Assembly (NCBI RefSeq): GCF_035555955.1
Contig: NZ_DATMGA010000016.1
Span: forward strand, 186,001-250,000
Direction of reading: 5' to 3'
DNA length: 64,000 nucleotides
From: Eoetvoesia sp035555955
Lineage (GTDB): Bacteria > Pseudomonadota > Gammaproteobacteria > Burkholderiales > Burkholderiaceae_B
Both the position numbers and the translations under genes were made by a program. Below the pieces are notes generated by a model, which did not search any database, had not been told where the DNA came from, and saw nothing but the letters and a program-made list of their open reading frames with translations. This document shows, one piece after another, positions 8,288 through 17,665 of the stretch. Each line of letters starts with the position of its first letter. The stretch's first letter is position 1.

Positions 8288-11200
8288 GTGTTCCCCGCGT
8301 ATGCGGGGATGAACCGGATCAACAGTGAGGGGAAACAGTTTTAAAGAGGTGTTCCCCGCGTATGCGGGGATGAACCGCCTTGCCCCATGGTCTGATTCAC
8401 CCGCCCCAAGTGTTCCCCGCGTATGCGGGGATGAACCGGCAGGTCGGAAAGCACGGCCGAGGCATGATGCAGTGTTCCCCGCGTATGCGGGGATGAACCG
8501 CTATATTTAAACTATTACTTCTTGTTACAACCGTGTTCCCCGCGTATGCGGGGATGAACCGCCAGTCTGACAAGTACGTTTCCGTCGTAGTGAGTGTTCC
8601 CCGCGTATGCGGGGATGAACCGATATGCCGCCGCCTCGCTCGTCCTCCGCTCGCGTGTTCCCCGCGTATGCGGGGATGAACCGCACTATTTCAGATTATT
8701 TTGTAACAGCCGCAGGTGTTCCCCGCGTATGCGGGGATGAACCGATGAACTGCACGGCGCTGTAGGTAACGCCAGTGTGTTCCCCGCGTATGCGGGGATG
8801 AACCGATGGCCAGCGGCACGGCGTACCATGGCATGGTGTGTTCCCCGCGTATGCGGGGATGAACCGACAGGGTGCCTGGAAAATTCGACGGGAAGGGCGT
8901 GTTCCCCGCGTATGCGGGGATGAACCGTCAGTAAGGAGTTATTGGCGATGATTTTGCCCGTGTTCCCCGCGTATGCGGGGATGAACCGCAAGGGATTGAA
9001 GGGCGAGCCCACGTTCTATGCGTGTTCCCCGCGTATGCGGGGATGAACCGAGGCTTTCCACCTCGCCATCAATGCCGGTGGCGTGTTCCCCGCGTATGCG
9101 GGGATGAACCGAGGGTTTTGAGGCCCAAAATCATCAGCGAATCGTGTTCCCCGCGTATGCGGGGATGAACCGTTGACGATGTATCGCCCGTCGCCAATCG
9201 TTGAGTGTTCCCCGCGTATGCGGGGATGAACCGCCGATCTTGGCCAGCTCTCGCAGCACCATGTCGTGTTCCCCGCGTATGCGGGGATGAACCGTGGGTG
9301 GATGAACGGCTGCAGCAGTGGGCGCAGTGTTCCCCGCGTATGCGGGGATGAACCGGGCGAGGATATTCAATACCAGCTTAAACAGTAGTGTTCCCCGCGT
9401 ATGCGGGGATGAACCGCTGCTGGAGCGTGATGCACGCGGTGGTACGCGGTGTTCCCCGCGTATGCGGGGATGAACCGCATTATAATCACGCGCTTTCTGG
9501 GCCTCCGCAGTGTTCCCCGCGTATGCGGGGATGAACCGGTTCAGCCGGGCGACGTGATCGATGGGGACGCGTGTTCCCCGCGTATGCGGGGATGAACCGT
9601 CTTACCCCCAAGCCAAAATCCAAGGCCACCGCGTGTTCCCCGCGTATGCGGGGATGAACCGATGAAGTCGTGATCCACGAAATTATCGAAGGGGTGTTCC
9701 CCGCGTATGCGGGGATGAACCGGAAAATAAATCATGGCAACATCACGTAAAGCTGTGTTCCCCGCGTATGCGGGGATGAACCGGCATTGTGTGCCAGTAG
9801 TCTAACCGTTCGTCCGTGTTCCCCGCGTATGCGGGGATGAACCGCCACTGCTGGGTTTGGTTCCTAAGCATGGTTCGTGTTCCCCGCGTATGCGGGGATG
9901 AACCGGCCCGAGAGAGGTAGCTGCAGTTGAGTTGCTAGTGTTCCCCGCGTATGCGGGGATGAACCGATCATCGAGATCTGCAAAGCCAACGGCATCGCGT
10001 GTTCCCCGCGTATGCGGGGATGAACCGCATCCATGCGGCCGATGCGGCCGAGCTGCGCCAGTGTTCCCCGCGTATGCGGGGATGAACCGCATTGCCATCT
10101 GTGCCCAGGCCTACCACGCAAGTGTTCCCCGCGTATGCGGGGATGAACCGCTTATATATTATCAGCGTGTTTTTTAGGCGAAGTGTTCCCCGCGTATGCG
10201 GGGATGAACCGGGTTCTCAGTCGTATCAGGCGACGACTCAGGGGTGTTCCCCGCGTATGCGGGGATGAACCGCTTTTGCAATCAAACTATCCTTTTCACT
10301 TTTTGTGTTCCCCGCGTATGCGGGGATGAACCGCAAACAGCGATTGACATTGTTTTAAAAGCTCAGTGTTCCCCGCGTATGCGGGGATGAACCGGAAAAC
10401 AAAATTGGTCGCGTCAAATTGCAAACGTGTTCCCCGCGTATGCGGGGATGAACCGCGTACCATCGTGGCAGGTGGCGCGGTATCGGCGTGTTCCCCGCGT
10501 ATGCGGGGATGAACCGCGTTGGCCGCCCGTAGGGCCACCCAATCACACGTGTTCCCCGCGTATGCGGGGATGAACCGAATCTTATTCAGGCGGTCTAGGT
10601 TCCGGTAGCGTGTTCCCCGCGTATGCGGGGATGAACCGTAATTTATCAACGTGGGCATGGGGTGTTTTGGGTGTTCCCCGCGTATGCGGGGATGAACCGG
10701 GCGGCGTATGCAGCAGTTAATAGGTTGAAACCGTGTTCCCCGCGTATGCGGGGATGAACCGTATTGGAACGGCGGGGATCCATTCAGCATACCGTGTTCC
10801 CCGCGTATGCGGGGATGAACCGTATGGCCCTAGCTTCTTGTTCAGGTACGTCGTGTGTTCCCCGCGTATGCGGGGATGAACCGCTGTTCGTGGTTCATCG
10901 GCCGAGTGTGGCCTGGTGTTCCCCGCGTATGCGGGGATGAACCGCTTTCTTGGCGGCATGGAAATTGATGTTGACGGTGTTCCCCGCGTATGCGGGGATG
11001 AACCGCCCAAACCGTTTAGCTATTTGCGTGGCAGTTAGTGTTCCCCGCGTATGCGGGGATGAACCGAAGACAGTGCAGCTCTTTAGTAGCGGAAAACAGT
11101 GTTCCCCGCGTATGCGGGGATGAACCGACCATACGCATGCGGCTCGACCATCAGCGCTGGTGTTCCCCGCGTATGCGGGGATGAACCGCTGGTACAGGCT

Positions 11201-11798
11201 TATTTCGACTGTCGCCAGAAGTGTTCCCCGCGTATGCGGGGATGAACCGAGTCGCCTGCCTGATTTCTGTCATACGCCTATGTGTTCCCCGCGTATGCGG
11301 GGATGAACCGATTGCATGACGCGAACCGGGCGCTTTGATCGCGTGTTCCCCGCGTATGCGGGGATGAACCGGCGGCATGATCAGGGATGCTATTCGCGCA
11401 ATTGTGTTCCCCGCGTATGCGGGGATGAACCGTTTCGGCATCAGTCCGGCCGCTCAGCCGCCGCGTGTTCCCCGCGTATGCGGGGATGAACCGAAACGGG
11501 TGTGGCCGTGCCCGACACGGGACTGGTGTTCCCCGCGTATGCGGGGATGAACCGAGGCTGCCACCTACGCCGACCGAGTAAATGGCGTGTTCCCCGCGTA
11601 TGCGGGGATGAACCGGGTCGGATGCGGTCGATGCCATCAATAATGCAGTGTTCCCCGCGTATGCGGGGATGAACCGAATATGTCCAAATTGACGGGACCG
11701 CAGCAGAGGTGTTCCCCGCGTATGCGGGGATGAACCGCAGCCGCCACGGACGAGGGCGTAGCCGGACCAGTGTTCCTCGCGTATGCGGGGGCAATCGC
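8288..11798 (+). CRISPR. Type I-E CRISPR array: 58 repeats, 57 spacers
   Basis: The 29-bp repeat starts GTGTTCCCC and ends GGGGATGAACCG, with an inner 6-bp stem CCCCGC/GCGGGG and loop GTAT, and recurs with a 61-bp period. Counting every unit gives 58 repeats and 57 spacers. Fifty-two spacers are 32 nt and five are 33 nt (8439-8471, 8989-9021, 9600-9632, 10028-10060 and 10700-10732). Repeats appear identical except the last (11770-11798), where the 3' third is degenerate, as is usual at the leader-distal end. No duplicated spacer was noticed by eye. Spacer targets cannot be identified without a search. Confidence 0.99.
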
Positions 11799-11875
11799 GA
11801 CCCGACGCTAATCCAAGTTCCAGACGTACGAGTACGAGGATATAGATGTCAATGATCGTCCGGGTCAACTGTAAG

Positions 11876-12122
11876 GGTGATTGCTGTGGAGGGGCGTTAT
11901 TCCCCGGGCAGAATGGGGTGTTCCGCATGTAGAGGCCAAATATGCGGGTGACGTTCAGTGTTCAGCCCGGTGTCTTCTTCCCAATTGTGCGTATACCCTA
12001 CACGTTGCCGCGACGACAGAAAGACGCCGGGCTGATCGCTGGGGTCTCCCGAGACCACTACATGAGAGACACCCCATAAGGTTGCGCCGAGCTGGAGAAT
12101 GGCGCCCCTCCACGGCAACACC
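11876..12122. repeat. 247-bp imperfect inverted repeat, MITE-like, after the array
   Basis: The gene-free stretch 11799-12139 holds one large imperfect inverted repeat. The left arm starts GGTGATTGCTGTGGAGGGGCG (from 11876). The reverse complement of the right end (12122 inward) reads GGTG-TTGCCGTGGAGGGGCG. Further inside, CAGCCCGGTGTCTT (11963-11976) pairs with AAGACGCCGGGCTG (12021-12034), and ATGGGGTGT and CATGTAG also recur in both arms. No transposase gene and no clear target duplication were seen. It could be a non-autonomous element, a remnant, or a long RNA hairpin. Confidence 0.6.
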
Positions 12123-12139
12123 GCACTTCCATTCTTTCT

Positions 12140-12604
12140 TCATATATCCACCGGCAACGCCGTCTTGTATTTCACCTGCTTCAGCGCGAAGCTCGAACGG
12201 ATCTTCTTGATGCCCGGAATCTTGGTCAGGTGATCCAGGATGAAGCGTTCCAGTGACTGGATGTCGGGCACGACGATGCGCAGCAGGTAGTCTTCGTCGC
12301 CGGTCATCAGGTATACCTCCATGACCTGGTTGAACTGCACGACTTCCTCTTCGAAGCGGTTCAGGGTGGCCGATTCCTGCCTGTCCAGGCTTACCTGGAT
12401 GAACACCGTCATTTTCAGGCCCAGGGCGGCCGGGTCGACCAGGCCCACGTAGCGGGAAATCACGCCCTGGGTTTCCAGGTTCTTGACCCTGGCCAACGTG
12501 GGCGACGCCGAGAGATTGATCTTCTTGGCAAGCTCGACATTGCTGATCTTGGAGTCGTTCTGCAAGATCCGCAAAATGCGTAAATCTATGGTATCCAGTT
12601 CCAT
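12140..12604 (-). CDS. Lrp/AsnC family transcriptional regulator
   Basis: A 154-residue one-domain-plus-ligand regulator. The N-terminal winged helix-turn-helix runs from LDTIDLRILRILQNDSKISNVELAKKINLS to about residue 60, and a C-terminal RAM (AsnC ligand) domain contains MEVYLMTGDEDYLLRIVVPD. The ATG at 12604 is chosen because the conserved domain starts there and upstream codons look non-coding. It is divergent from aceE across 137 bp, so control of the pyruvate dehydrogenase genes is the natural inference. The effector (an amino or keto acid) is unknown. Confidence 0.92.
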   Translation of the reverse strand: MELDTIDLRILRILQNDSKISNVELAKKINLSASPTLARVKNLETQGVISRYVGLVDPAALGLKMTVFIQVSLDRQESATLNRFEEEVVQFNQVMEVYLMTGDEDYLLRIVVPDIQSLERFILDHLTKIPGIKKIRSSFALKQVKYKTALPVDI

Positions 12605-12741
12605 ATCGGTATTTTTTATCTGTGGTTGGCGATATTGACGCATTTTATGCTTATTCCGGTAATTTCCTAAGCTTATTTTGGTTCCATGTGCGGCGTCATT
12701 GGGCTTATTCTGTTTTGTATGAACCGACAGGAACGAGCACC
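12605..12741. promoter_or_regulatory. Divergent lrp-aceE control region with three GCTTATT repeats
   Basis: Between the divergent starts, GCTTATT occurs three times in the same direction, at 12649-12655, 12671-12677 and 12703-12709, spaced 22 and 32 bp, close to whole helical turns. A -35-like TTGACG lies at 12636-12641. AGGA (12729-12732) sits 9 nt before the aceE ATG. The repeats may be sites for the Lrp-type regulator; that is inference. Confidence 0.45.
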
Positions 12742-15420
12742 ATGGAAATGTCATCAGCCAACTACTTGAACACCGATACCGACGCCCTTGAAACCGCCGA
12801 ATGGCTCGACGCCTTGCGCGGTGTCGTGCAGGCCGCCGGCCCCGAAAGGGCCCGCTACCTGCTCACACAATTAAGCACGGTGGCCCAGCAAATGGGCCTG
12901 GACTGGCGGCAGTCCCGCACGACGCCGTATGTGAACACCATCCGGGTCCCGGACGAGCCGCCTTTCCCGGGCGGCTCCGATGCCCTGGAGATGGAACTGC
13001 ACCTGAGCAGCCTCATCCGGTGGAACGCGCTGGCCATGGTGGTGCGCGCCAACCGCGTATCCAGCGAGCTGGGCGGCCATATTGCCAGCTATGCCTCGGC
13101 GGCGGACCTGTTCGAGGTCGGCTTCAACCATTTCTTTCGCGCCCGCACCGACAGCTTCGGGGGCGATCTCGTGTACTTCCAGGCGCATTCGGCGCCCGGC
13201 ATCTATGCGCGGGCCTTTCTCGAAGGCACCCTGAACGAAGAAGAGCTGGCATTGTTCCGCCGCGAAATCGAAGCCAAGAAGCACGGCAAGCGGGGACTGT
13301 CGTCATACCCGCATCCCTGGCTGATGGACAGCTTCTGGCAGTTTCCCACGGGTTCGATGGGCCTGGGCCCGATCAGCGCCATCTACCACGCGCGTTTCAT
13401 GCGCTATATGGAAAATCGTGGCCTGATGGCGAGCCAGGGCCGCAAGGTTTGGGGCGTGTTCGGCGACGGCGAGATGGACGAGCCCGAATCCCTGGCGGCG
13501 CTCAGCCTGGCCTCGCGCGAACACCTCGACAACCTGGTGTTCGTCGTCAACTGCAATCTGCAGAGGCTGGACGGCCCGGTGCGCGGCAATGGCCGCATCG
13601 TCGACGAGCTGGAGACCACCTTCGGCGGCATGGGCTGGAACGTCATCAAGCTGCTGTGGGGCGCCGACTGGGATCCGCTGTTCGCCCGCGATAAAACCGG
13701 CGAGCTGGCCGAAGTCCTGGGCCGCACGGTGGATGGCCAGCTCCAGACGTTTGCCGCCAACGATGGCGCCTACAACCGCGAGCACTTCTTCGGTCAGACG
13801 CCGGGGCTGAAGGCCATTGCCGACATGCTGACCGACGACGAGATCGATCGTCTGCGGCGCGGCGGCCACGACATGAAAAAAATCCATGCGGCCTACCACG
13901 CGGCGGCGAATCATCGCGGCCGTCCCACCGTGATCCTGGCCCTGACGAAAAAGGGCTTCGGCATGGGGGCGGCGGGCCAGGGCAAGATGACGACCCACCA
14001 GCAGAAAAAACTGGATGCCGACACCTTGCTCGAATTCCGCGATCGCTTCCGCCTGCCCATTTCCGATGCGGACTGCGAGGCGCTGGCCTTCTACAAGCCG
14101 GCCCCTGAAAGCGCCGAAATGAAGCATCTGCTCAAGCGGCGGGCCGAACTGGGCGGCTTCATGCCGCGCCGGAATACCGAGCATGTTCAACTGGAGGTGC
14201 CGGCCATCGAGTCCTATGCCAAGTTCGCGCTGCAGGCCGACGGCAAGGAAATGTCCAGCACCATGGCCATCGTGCGCATGCTGGGCGGCTTGTTGAAGGA
14301 TCCGGGCCTGGGCAGGCATGTTGTGCCCATCGTGGCCGACGAAGCCCGCACCTTCGGCATGGCGAACCTGTTCAGGCAGGTGGGCATCTATTCTTCGCAA
14401 GGCCAGTTGTACGAACCGGAAGACATCGGCTCCATCCTGGCGTATCGCGAAATCATCGATGGGCAGATTCTGGAAGAAGGCATTACCGAGGCGGGGGCGA
14501 TTGCGTCGTGGACGGCCGCGGCGACCAGCTATTCCGTGCATGGCACGCCTATGCTGCCGTTCTATATCTACTACTCCATGTTCGGCTTCCAGCGCATCGG
14601 CGATCTCATCTGGGCGGCTGCCGACCAGCGGGCGCGGGGCTTTCTTATCGGCGCCACGTCCGGCCGCACCACGCTGGCCGGCGAAGGGCTGCAGCACCAG
14701 GACGGCAACAGCCATCTGCTGGCTTCCACCGTGCCCAATTGCGTTTCGTACGATCCGGCCTATGCGTATGAAGTCGCCGTCATCATGCAGGACGGCATGC
14801 GGCGCATGTTGGACAACAACGAAGACGTCTTCTACTACGTTACGGTCAGCAACGAGAACGACGCGCAGCCAAGCATGCCCGATGGCGCGCAAGAGGGCAT
14901 CAAGCGCGGCATGTACTGCCTGCAGCCGCGGAAGAACGCCGACGTGCGCTTGCTGGCTTCCGGGCCCATTCTCAAGGAAGCCATTGCGGCGGCGGCATTG
15001 CTCAAGGAAAAGCAGGGCGTCGATGCCGAGGTCTGGAGCGTGACCAGCTTTACCGAGTTGTCGCGCGACGGCGTCGCGGCCCAGCGCGACGAGCGCCTGG
15101 GTGTGGATTCCAGGCAGCCCTTCGTGACGCAGCAGCTTGCCGGCAGTGCCGCGCCCGTCATCGCCGCCAGCGACTATGTGCGCGCGGTGGCCGACAGCAT
15201 CCGGGCTTTTGTGCCCGCCCCATGCGTCACGCTGGGCACCGACGGCTTCGGGCGCAGCGATACGCGCGCCAACCTGCGCGACTTCTTCGAGGTCGATGCG
15301 CGCTGGATCGCGTACACGGCGTTCAGCGAACTGATGCGCGGCAAGAATCCCGAAGCGATCAGGCAGTTTGCGCAGGCGCTGGAACTCGATCTGTCCAAGC
15401 CGCTGCCGGCGTCGGTGTAA
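12742..15420 (+). CDS. aceE: Pyruvate dehydrogenase E1 component, homodimeric AceE type
   Basis: Thiamine-diphosphate enzyme that decarboxylates pyruvate and acetylates the E2 lipoyl group. The 892-residue length is typical of homodimeric E1. The ThDP/Mg site is GDGEMDEPES followed about 30 residues later by NCNLQRLDGPVRGNGRI. The N-terminal RTTPYVNTIRVPDEPPFPG and later HGTPMLPFYIYYSMFGFQRIGDL stretches are standard for AceE. The frame extends further upstream, but ATG 12742 has a ribosome-binding site and matches family starts. aceF follows 15 bp later; no E3 (lpd) gene is next to it, so dihydrolipoamide dehydrogenase must come from elsewhere. Confidence 0.97.
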   Translation: MEMSSANYLNTDTDALETAEWLDALRGVVQAAGPERARYLLTQLSTVAQQMGLDWRQSRTTPYVNTIRVPDEPPFPGGSDALEMELHLSSLIRWNALAMVVRANRVSSELGGHIASYASAADLFEVGFNHFFRARTDSFGGDLVYFQAHSAPGIYARAFLEGTLNEEELALFRREIEAKKHGKRGLSSYPHPWLMDSFWQFPTGSMGLGPISAIYHARFMRYMENRGLMASQGRKVWGVFGDGEMDEPESLAALSLASREHLDNLVFVVNCNLQRLDGPVRGNGRIVDELETTFGGMGWNVIKLLWGADWDPLFARDKTGELAEVLGRTVDGQLQTFAANDGAYNREHFFGQTPGLKAIADMLTDDEIDRLRRGGHDMKKIHAAYHAAANHRGRPTVILALTKKGFGMGAAGQGKMTTHQQKKLDADTLLEFRDRFRLPISDADCEALAFYKPAPESAEMKHLLKRRAELGGFMPRRNTEHVQLEVPAIESYAKFALQADGKEMSSTMAIVRMLGGLLKDPGLGRHVVPIVADEARTFGMANLFRQVGIYSSQGQLYEPEDIGSILAYREIIDGQILEEGITEAGAIASWTAAATSYSVHGTPMLPFYIYYSMFGFQRIGDLIWAAADQRARGFLIGATSGRTTLAGEGLQHQDGNSHLLASTVPNCVSYDPAYAYEVAVIMQDGMRRMLDNNEDVFYYVTVSNENDAQPSMPDGAQEGIKRGMYCLQPRKNADVRLLASGPILKEAIAAAALLKEKQGVDAEVWSVTSFTELSRDGVAAQRDERLGVDSRQPFVTQQLAGSAAPVIAASDYVRAVADSIRAFVPAPCVTLGTDGFGRSDTRANLRDFFEVDARWIAYTAFSELMRGKNPEAIRQFAQALELDLSKPLPASV

Positions 15421-15435
15421 GGGGCTGGCCGCATC

Positions 15436-16863
15436 ATGAGCATCATCGAAATCAAGGTTCCGGACATAGGCGACTTCAGCGAGGTCGAGGTCATCGAGCT
15501 GCTGGTCGCGCCCGGAGACAGCATTGCGGTGGATCAGTCCGTCATCACCGTGGAATCGGACAAGGCCAGCATGGAGATTCCTGCGAGCCACGCCGGCGTG
15601 GTCAAGGAATTGAAGGTCAAGGTCGGCGACAAAGTGGCCGAAGGCTCCGTGCTGGCCAGCATCGAACTCCAGGACGCGCAAGCGGCGATACAGGCTCCGG
15701 CCTTGGCTGCCGAGGCGGGCGCGGTTTCCATCTCGGAACCTGAAACGGCGGTTGTTCCTGATGCCGGGTCCGAGCAGCAAGTTCCGTCCGCTTCGGCGCC
15801 GGCTTCTTCAAGCTCCGTGCCGACGGCCAGTGCGCCGGCCGAGGCGCAACGTGCGCCTGCGGTAGCTGCTCCGGCTCCGGCGGCTGCGATTCCCGGCGAT
15901 GCACACTCTCTGGCCGCGGGAAAGTCCGCAAGCGAAGAGGCCTCGTCCAGCGTTGCCCATGCCTCGCCTTCGGTGCGCCGGTATTCGCGTGAGCTGGGCG
16001 TGGATCTGGCGCGCATCACCGGCACCGGCCCCAAGAACCGCATCCAGCGCAGCGACGTGCAGGCCTACATCAAGGCGGTGGTGGGCGGCGGCGGTTCGGG
16101 CGCGTCGGCAAAACGCGGCGGAGCAGGCCTGGACCTGCTGCCTTGGCCATCGCTGGATTTCTCCAGGTTCGGTCCTACCGAGTTGCAGCCGCTGTCGCGC
16201 ATCCAGAAAATCAGCGGTCCCAACCTGCATCGCAACTGGGTGATGATTCCGCATATCACCCAATACGACGAGGCCGACGTCACGGACCTGGAAGAGTTTC
16301 GCAAGAACGCCAACGCAAGCAGCAAATCCGGTGTCAAGCTTACCTTGCTGGCGTTTGCGATCAAGGCCAGCGTGGCCGCGCTCAAGCAGTTTCCCGCTTT
16401 CAATTCGTCCCTGGACGACAAGAGCGAGAACCTCATCCTCAAGCACTATTACAACATCGGCTTCGCGGCCGACACGCCCAACGGGCTGGTGGTGCCCGTC
16501 ATCAAGGGCGCCGACGGCAAGTCCATCACCCAGATCGCCCAGGAAATGGCGGAACTGTCGGCCCAGGCGCGCGAAGGCAAGCTCAAGCCGGCCGACATGC
16601 AGGGCGCGACCTTCACCATTTCATCGCTGGGCGGCATTGGCGGGCTGGGCTTCACGCCCATCATCAATGCGCCGGAAGTGGCGATACTGGGCTTGTCCCG
16701 AACCGCCATCAAGCCGGTGTGGGATGGCAAGCAGTTCGCGCCGCGCCTGATGATGCCGATGTCGCTGTCGTACGATCACCGCGTCATAGACGGCGCCCTG
16801 GGCGCGCGGTTCAGCGTGTATTTAAGCTCGGCCCTGGCCGACCTGCGAAGAATACTGCTTTAA
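15436..16863 (+). CDS. aceF: Pyruvate dehydrogenase E2, dihydrolipoamide acetyltransferase
   Basis: Forms the complex core and transfers acetyl groups to CoA. The 475-residue protein has one lipoyl domain (residues 1-80, lipoyl Lys in ESDKASMEIP). A long Ala/Pro/Ser-rich linker follows to about residue 170. A peripheral-subunit-binding domain (SPSVRRYSRELGVDLARITGTG) comes next, then the catalytic domain ending SYDHRVIDGALGARF with the active-site His. Many AceF proteins have two or three lipoyl domains; a single one is a normal variant. It is co-directional with aceE and evidently in one operon. Confidence 0.96.
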   Translation: MSIIEIKVPDIGDFSEVEVIELLVAPGDSIAVDQSVITVESDKASMEIPASHAGVVKELKVKVGDKVAEGSVLASIELQDAQAAIQAPALAAEAGAVSISEPETAVVPDAGSEQQVPSASAPASSSSVPTASAPAEAQRAPAVAAPAPAAAIPGDAHSLAAGKSASEEASSSVAHASPSVRRYSRELGVDLARITGTGPKNRIQRSDVQAYIKAVVGGGGSGASAKRGGAGLDLLPWPSLDFSRFGPTELQPLSRIQKISGPNLHRNWVMIPHITQYDEADVTDLEEFRKNANASSKSGVKLTLLAFAIKASVAALKQFPAFNSSLDDKSENLILKHYYNIGFAADTPNGLVVPVIKGADGKSITQIAQEMAELSAQAREGKLKPADMQGATFTISSLGGIGGLGFTPIINAPEVAILGLSRTAIKPVWDGKQFAPRLMMPMSLSYDHRVIDGALGARFSVYLSSALADLRRILL

Positions 16864-16939
16864 CCAGGCAGCACGCCGGGCTGCGTCCTGGCGGCCCGGG
16901 CGGCGGAAACTCCCCGGGGCTGCAAACCCTAAGCAGGCT

Positions 16940-17665
16940 TCATATTCCCGCCGCCTTGCCGACGGGCTTGATGGTGACCTCGGAGGCGGCGATGAGCTCC
17001 ATGATAGTGTCGCGCGCCAGCTTCTCGGCGTAGTCGTTGCGGGCCGCGGCGGCTTGCCGGGCCGCTTCGGGCTGGCCCTCGATGACTGCATCGAGCTGGC
17101 CGATGTGCAGGTCGCAGATCAGCTCCAGCTCGGAATGGTGTTTTTGATGGAAGTACAGGAAGCGGCGCGCCAGCGTTTGCAGCATCGCGTAGAATTCCGC
17201 CGCATAGCTGTTGCGCGAAGCGGTTCCCAGCTGGCTGGTCAGCGCGAAATGCAGGCGCAGATAGCTGCGCATGTCGTGGCGGCGTTTCAGTTTTTTCAGT
17301 TCCTGGACGAGCCGGGCCATGGCTTGCCGCTCTTTGCCGGTGGCGCGCAATGCGGCCTGCGCCACGATGAGATGTTCGATTTCCCTGCGCGCCTCGATGA
17401 TCTGCAACTGCCCCTGGTAGTCGATTTCGGAAATGAAAATGCCCTGGCGCGGCGCGATCCTGACCAGGCGTTGAAACGCCAGCTTCTGCAGGGCGTCGCG
17501 CACCGGAGACCGGCCCAGGCCTATTTTGGCGCCTAGCGCGTGCTCCGACCACTGGCTGGCGGGCGGCAGCTCGCCGGTGACGATCATTTCTTCCAGCAGG
17601 CCGTAGGCCCTTTCCGTCTGGCTGCCCGCCCGGCGGGAGAAAAGGGCGGATTTCGGTGCTGTCAT
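16940..17665 (-). CDS. GntR family regulator, FadR/FCD type
   Basis: A 241-residue regulator. The N-terminal winged helix (residues 15-80) includes SEHALGAKIGLGRSPVRDALQKLAFQRLVRIAPRQGIFI, the GntR signature. The all-helical FCD ligand domain follows, with EARREIEHLIVAQAA and the metal-site histidines in the RSYLRLHFAL and LICDLHIGQLDA regions. Its ATG overlaps the stop of the upstream acyl-CoA ligase gene by 4 bp, so both are in one operon and this protein probably controls that operon. The ligand is not evident. Confidence 0.92.
   Translation of the reverse strand: MTAPKSALFSRRAGSQTERAYGLLEEMIVTGELPPASQWSEHALGAKIGLGRSPVRDALQKLAFQRLVRIAPRQGIFISEIDYQGQLQIIEARREIEHLIVAQAALRATGKERQAMARLVQELKKLKRRHDMRSYLRLHFALTSQLGTASRNSYAAEFYAMLQTLARRFLYFHQKHHSELELICDLHIGQLDAVIEGQPEAARQAAAARNDYAEKLARDTIMELIAASEVTIKPVGKAAGI

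Noticed and set aside
8325..11928. Several open frames through the CRISPR array, on both strands, with repeated RFIPAYAGNT/VHPRIRGEH or VFPAYAGMNR peptides
   Set aside because: They are translations of the 29-bp repeat; the 61-bp period cycles the reading frame and no start signals exist.
11881..12210. Frames of 60-109 codons within the inverted-repeat element
   Set aside because: No ribosome-binding site, no recognisable domain, and the palindrome itself creates frames on both strands.
13303..15780. An 825-codon open frame on the minus strand across aceE
   Set aside because: It is the antisense shadow of a GC-rich conserved gene; aceE has all family motifs on the plus strand.
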